From an uncultured Bacteroidales bacterium (GTDB taxonomy: Bacteria > Bacteroidota > Bacteroidia > Bacteroidales > UBA932), in NCBI GenBank assembly GCA_946415795.1, contig CAMKTW010000010.1, forward strand, positions 1 to 17,298: a stretch of 17,298 nucleotides of DNA. The letters are read 5' to 3'. Below the pieces are notes generated by a model. The model worked only from the letters and a program-made list of their open reading frames with translations. It searched no databases and was not told where the DNA came from. Both the position numbers and the translations under genes were made by a program. Of the stretch, positions 14,922-17,298 are shown piece by piece. Numbering within the stretch: the first letter of the stretch is position 1; the number at the start of each line of letters is the position of its first letter.

Positions 14922-15965
14922 CTACAGCACCGGCAGCAGGTAGTCCCAGACGAGGGCGAGCTCTGTCTGCATATTGCTGACCTCGGCGGTGATGGCAATC
15001 ACGGCGTCCTTTTCCGGAATTACTATGATATACTGGCCATAGGCACCGTCGGCACGCACGGCGTTGTGGCGGCAGCGCCACATCTGGTAGCAGTAGCCCT
15101 GATGCCAGTCGGGATTAGGGTCGTTTTCCGGATCAAAGTCCTCTGGACAGTTGTCTATCTGGGCTTTGGTAGCCTCTGCCACCCAGTTTGCGGGAATTAC
15201 CTGCCGGCCTTTGTATTTGCCGCCGGAGAGCAGAGTCTGACCCAGCTTGGCCATATCCTCGGTCTTCAGATAAAGCCCCCATCCGCCATAGTTGATACCC
15301 ATCGGACACTCCTTCCAATAAGGCTTCTCAATACCAAGCGGCTGCCAGAGGCGGGGCTCAAGATAGTCCACCATTTTCTCGCCGGTAACCTTGGTGATAA
15401 TTGCAGATAGCATATAGGTGCCGATGGTGTTGTAGCAGAAAAAAGTACCAGGCACGCGATCCACCGGAAAACTCATAAACCGGGCGACCCAGTCCTCATC
15501 CTCTCCGTAACGGATTTCGTCGGTATGCTCCTGCCCGTGGCCGCAGCTCATTGTAAGGAGGTCGCGCACGGTAATGGTCCTCAGGTTATCGCCGGCATCT
15601 TCTGGCACAAGGTCGGGAAAGAAATCCGCCAGGCGGTCGTCCAGCGTAATCCTCCCCTCCTCTATTGCAAAGCCGATTGCCATAGATGTGAAGGTCTTGC
15701 TCACCGAGTGCATCACGTGGGCGCTGTCGGGGGCATTAGGCTCTATCCAGCGCTCCAGGATCACCTGGCCGTTCTGCAGCACCATAGCGCTGTGGATTGT
15801 CTGGCCCGCCTCCGCCTCAGCGTCAAACCAGGCCTCGAAAGCATCCGCCTGCTGCGGCGTCGCCTTGCAGCGGGGGAGCGACTTATCTTTGGGGGCGCAG
15901 CTGCAAATAAGGGCGGCTGCGACAGTTGTGAATATCAACAACGGGTTTTTCATAGTTTTTTTCAT
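14922..15965 (-). CDS. Serine hydrolase lipoprotein (beta-lactamase class C / esterase family)
   Basis: From ATG at 15965 the protein has 347 residues. A lipoprotein signal peptide is followed by lipobox ICSC with Cys23. The catalytic SxxK is SVSK (87-90). A Tyr motif YNT (178-180) precedes IGTYMLSAII, as in Bacteroidetes members of the family, where YxN is often altered. The distal GAYGQY (307-312) occupies the position of the third active-site motif. The family covers beta-lactamases, DD-peptidases and esterases; nothing here proves lactamase activity, and an esterase or peptidase is as likely. An upstream in-frame ATG at 15998 would add 11 residues before the signal peptide. I prefer 15965 because it gives a normal signal peptide and follows the A-rich AAAGATAAG. 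Confidence 0.88.
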   Translation of the reverse strand: MKKTMKNPLLIFTTVAAALICSCAPKDKSLPRCKATPQQADAFEAWFDAEAEAGQTIHSAMVLQNGQVILERWIEPNAPDSAHVMHSVSKTFTSMAIGFAIEEGRITLDDRLADFFPDLVPEDAGDNLRTITVRDLLTMSCGHGQEHTDEIRYGEDEDWVARFMSFPVDRVPGTFFCYNTIGTYMLSAIITKVTGEKMVDYLEPRLWQPLGIEKPYWKECPMGINYGGWGLYLKTEDMAKLGQTLLSGGKYKGRQVIPANWVAEATKAQIDNCPEDFDPENDPNPDWHQGYCYQMWRCRHNAVRADGAYGQYIIVIPEKDAVIAITAEVSNMQTELALVWDYLLPVL

Positions 15966-16031
15966 CTTATCTTTAAGGAAACTACTACCGACAGGCATAG
16001 TGGCCTGTTCAGATAAATAACAGTTCTATTT

Positions 16032-16062
16032 CAAAGATATTCAACAATCACTAAAAAACAAG
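16032..16062 (-). promoter_or_regulatory. Promoter of the serine hydrolase gene
   Basis: On the minus strand, the -7 element TATCTTTG lies at 16039-16032, with a -33-like CTTG at 16062-16059 and a 19-nt spacer. The transcript would start near 16025, giving a leader of about 60 nt to ATG at 15965, or about 27 nt to the alternative ATG at 15998. Confidence 0.55.
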
Positions 16063-16421
16063 AAAGAATCCCCCAATCTGCCTGCATAGAAACAATAATA
16101 TTTCCAGCAGGAAGTCGGCGTACCAGCCACTGTTTAAGGAACAGTAGATGAACGTGCAACCCGATGATCTAGCGTCGGACTATCTGCACTGGAGGTGCTC
16201 TTGAGCCTGTTCCGCTGACGCTGCCAGGCATTCTGACCTCTCAGCGTCGTCAAAGTGGCGCGACATTACATTATATGGCATATTCGCAGACGCTGCGGAT
16301 ACAGAATTACAGTTTGAGATATGGCGGAACGTTTCGGAATATGGAATACTTAATCTGGCGATCGTTCTATACCAGGGAATGCGGAGCCCAGCGATGTAGC
16401 GTCCGCGAGTTAAAGTGGCAG
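16063..16421. other. Non-coding gap with dense inverted repeats between the serine hydrolase promoter and lspA
   Basis: I see no credible gene in these 359 nt. Hairpins include ACTGTT-TAAGG-AACAGT (16129-16145), GACGCTG/CAGCGTC (16217-16223 with 16242-16248), GCCTG/CAGGC (16205-16209 with 16225-16229) and CGCAG-ACG-CTGCG (16285-16297). The hexamer AGCGTC or its complement occurs five times, in alternating orientation, at 16171, 16217, 16243, 16289 and 16398. None is followed by a clear T-run, so no terminator for lspA can be assigned. A minus-strand open frame at 16180-16470 has no family resemblance. Confidence 0.5.
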
Positions 16422-17063
16422 CTACTTCTTTGCAGGCGCCTTTCCAGAAGACTTGCTGAAATACTTCCACTGGAATAACAGCAGATAGATTGCACCCACG
16501 GTGATGCAGGAATCTGCAAAATTGAAGATGGCATCAAAGAAGCGGAAAGGCTTGCCGCCGACCAGGGGCATCCAGTCGGGGAATGTGGTGTCGATAATCG
16601 GAAAGTAAAACATATCCACAACCTTGCCGAAAAACAATCCCGCATAACCGCCCCCCTCGGGGAACATCGTCGCAACCTGGGTATATGTACTCTCGGTGAA
16701 AATCAAGCCGTAAAAAAGAGAATCTATGATATTGCCAAAGGCTCCGCACATAATCGCCGCAAGGCCATACAGCACACCCGTGGGCGTGTCGGGCTTCTTG
16801 AGGAGCGCACGGATGTAAAATATTATGGCAGTCCCGAGGATTATCCTGAAGATTGTGAGCAGCAACTTGCCGATACCGCCCCCGAAACTCATCCCGAACG
16901 CCATCCCCATATTCTCTATGAAATGGATCCGGAACCAGGTGCCAAACACAGGGATACTCTGCCCCAGGGTCATATTAGATTTGACCAAGATCTTGATGAC
17001 CTGGTCAATGACTAGCAGGGCGACCACAAAAATCGTCAGGCGGGTCCCTTTGGAAATCTTCAT
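16422..17063 (-). CDS. lspA: Lipoprotein signal peptidase (signal peptidase II)
   Basis: This 213-residue, four-helix inner-membrane aspartic protease removes the signal peptide from diacylglyceryl-modified prolipoproteins. Helices are near 10-27, 66-85, 98-121 and 183-198. The catalytic aspartates sit in GNIIDSLFYG (110-119, Asp114) and FNFADS (180-185, Asp184). Other conserved residues include Asp20 and ENMGMAFG (50-57). A long stretch between the last two helices (about 122-178, including PEGGGYAGLFFGKVVD) exceeds that of the E. coli enzyme and is usual in Bacteroidetes. The start overlaps the upstream stop as TAATG, indicating translational coupling. The three lipoproteins of this window would be its substrates. 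Confidence 0.95.
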   Translation of the reverse strand: MKISKGTRLTIFVVALLVIDQVIKILVKSNMTLGQSIPVFGTWFRIHFIENMGMAFGMSFGGGIGKLLLTIFRIILGTAIIFYIRALLKKPDTPTGVLYGLAAIMCGAFGNIIDSLFYGLIFTESTYTQVATMFPEGGGYAGLFFGKVVDMFYFPIIDTTFPDWMPLVGGKPFRFFDAIFNFADSCITVGAIYLLLFQWKYFSKSSGKAPAKK

Positions 17064-17298
17064 TAACGCTTGTTTTTAGCCTCTACCGAAAGGGTGGCGT
17101 GAGGCACCAGGCGCAGGCGCTCCTTGGGGATAAGCTTGCCGGTTTCGCGGCAGATGCCGTAGGTCTTGTTCTCGATGCGCACCAGAGCCGCCTCAAGACT
17201 CTGGATAAACTTGTACTGGCGAGCGGCCAGCTGGCCCAGCTCCTCCTTAGCAGAAGAGGTGGCACCCTCTTCCAGCACCTTGAATGTAGGGGAAGTAT
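17063..17298 (-). CDS. DksA/TraR-family protein, 5' end cut by window edge
   Basis: 78 complete sense codons are visible; the frame stays open to the right edge, so the N-terminal part is missing (family members in this group are about 120-130 residues). The visible part reads TSPTFKVLEEGA, then a helical stretch, then IENKTYGICRETGKLIPKER and PHATL near the end. This is the C-terminal zinc-finger-like domain of the Bacteroidetes DksA/TraR family, but only one cysteine remains of the usual four, so zinc binding in the classical way is unlikely. DksA-like proteins bind RNA polymerase through its secondary channel; whether this version does is unknown. It lies directly upstream of lspA, as is common in Bacteroidetes, where ileS often precedes it. 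Confidence 0.88.
   Translation of the reverse strand, partial: TSPTFKVLEEGATSSAKEELGQLAARQYKFIQSLEAALVRIENKTYGICRETGKLIPKERLRLVPHATLSVEAKNKR

Noticed and set aside
14724..15410. Plus-strand open frame of 228 codons across the repeats and into the serine hydrolase
   Set aside because: It is antisense to a gene with intact catalytic motifs, and its N-terminal half merely translates the palindromic repeats.
16180..16470. Minus-strand open frame after lspA
   Set aside because: It starts inside lspA in another frame, has no recognisable domain, and covers the inverted-repeat gap.

Overview
The window looks like chromosomal DNA from a GC-rich member of the Bacteroidetes, most likely Bacteroidales. 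Four things support this. The promoter element TAnnTTTG recurs upstream of genes (TATCTTTG occurs four times), and start codons lack clear Shine-Dalgarno sequences. There is a CarboxypepD_reg/plug/barrel outer-membrane protein of the Bacteroidetes type. A cysteine-poor DksA/TraR-like gene sits directly upstream of lspA. Several lipoprotein signal peptides are present. I cannot name the genus.

Layout. (1) 1-3394, minus strand: a PAP2 phosphatase followed, with an ATGA overlap, by a large AddB-like PD-(D/E)XK nuclease that runs off the left edge. (2) 3462-5903, plus: an outer-membrane beta-barrel protein, divergent from the PAP2 gene through two interlocked promoters. (3) 5904-9325, minus: a NUDIX hydrolase and an MMPL/RND-type membrane transporter in one operon. 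The transporter gene abuts the barrel gene tail to tail with no spacer. (4) 9409-10200, plus: an inositol-monophosphatase-family enzyme. (5) 10296-13582, plus: two tandem paralogous lipoproteins of a family I do not recognise. (6) 13591-14385, minus: a secreted SGNH/GDSL hydrolase. (7) 14488-14575, plus: tRNA-Ser(UGA) with a strong terminator, then about 300 nt packed with hairpins and three copies of a roughly 40-nt palindromic repeat. (8) 14922-15965, minus: a serine hydrolase lipoprotein of the beta-lactamase/esterase type. (9) 15966-16421: a leader and promoter, then an unexplained non-coding gap rich in inverted repeats. (10) 16422-17298, minus: lspA preceded by the 3' part of a DksA/TraR-like gene that runs off the right edge.

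How the genes relate. Most are housekeeping or envelope functions: recombinational repair, lipid phosphate handling, outer-membrane transport, nucleotide sanitation, efflux and lipoprotein processing. The stretch 10296-15965 is different. It holds four exported proteins, two of them clear hydrolases, around the unknown lipoprotein pair, with no SusC/SusD pair or regulator in view, so it is not a classical polysaccharide-utilisation locus. I see no CRISPR array, phage genes, transposase or recognisable defence island.

The best candidates for undescribed biology are the tandem lipoproteins, including a 51-residue tail that is identical in both, the repeated helical modules in the periplasmic domain of the MMPL protein, the 14658-14897 repeats, and the structured gap before lspA.
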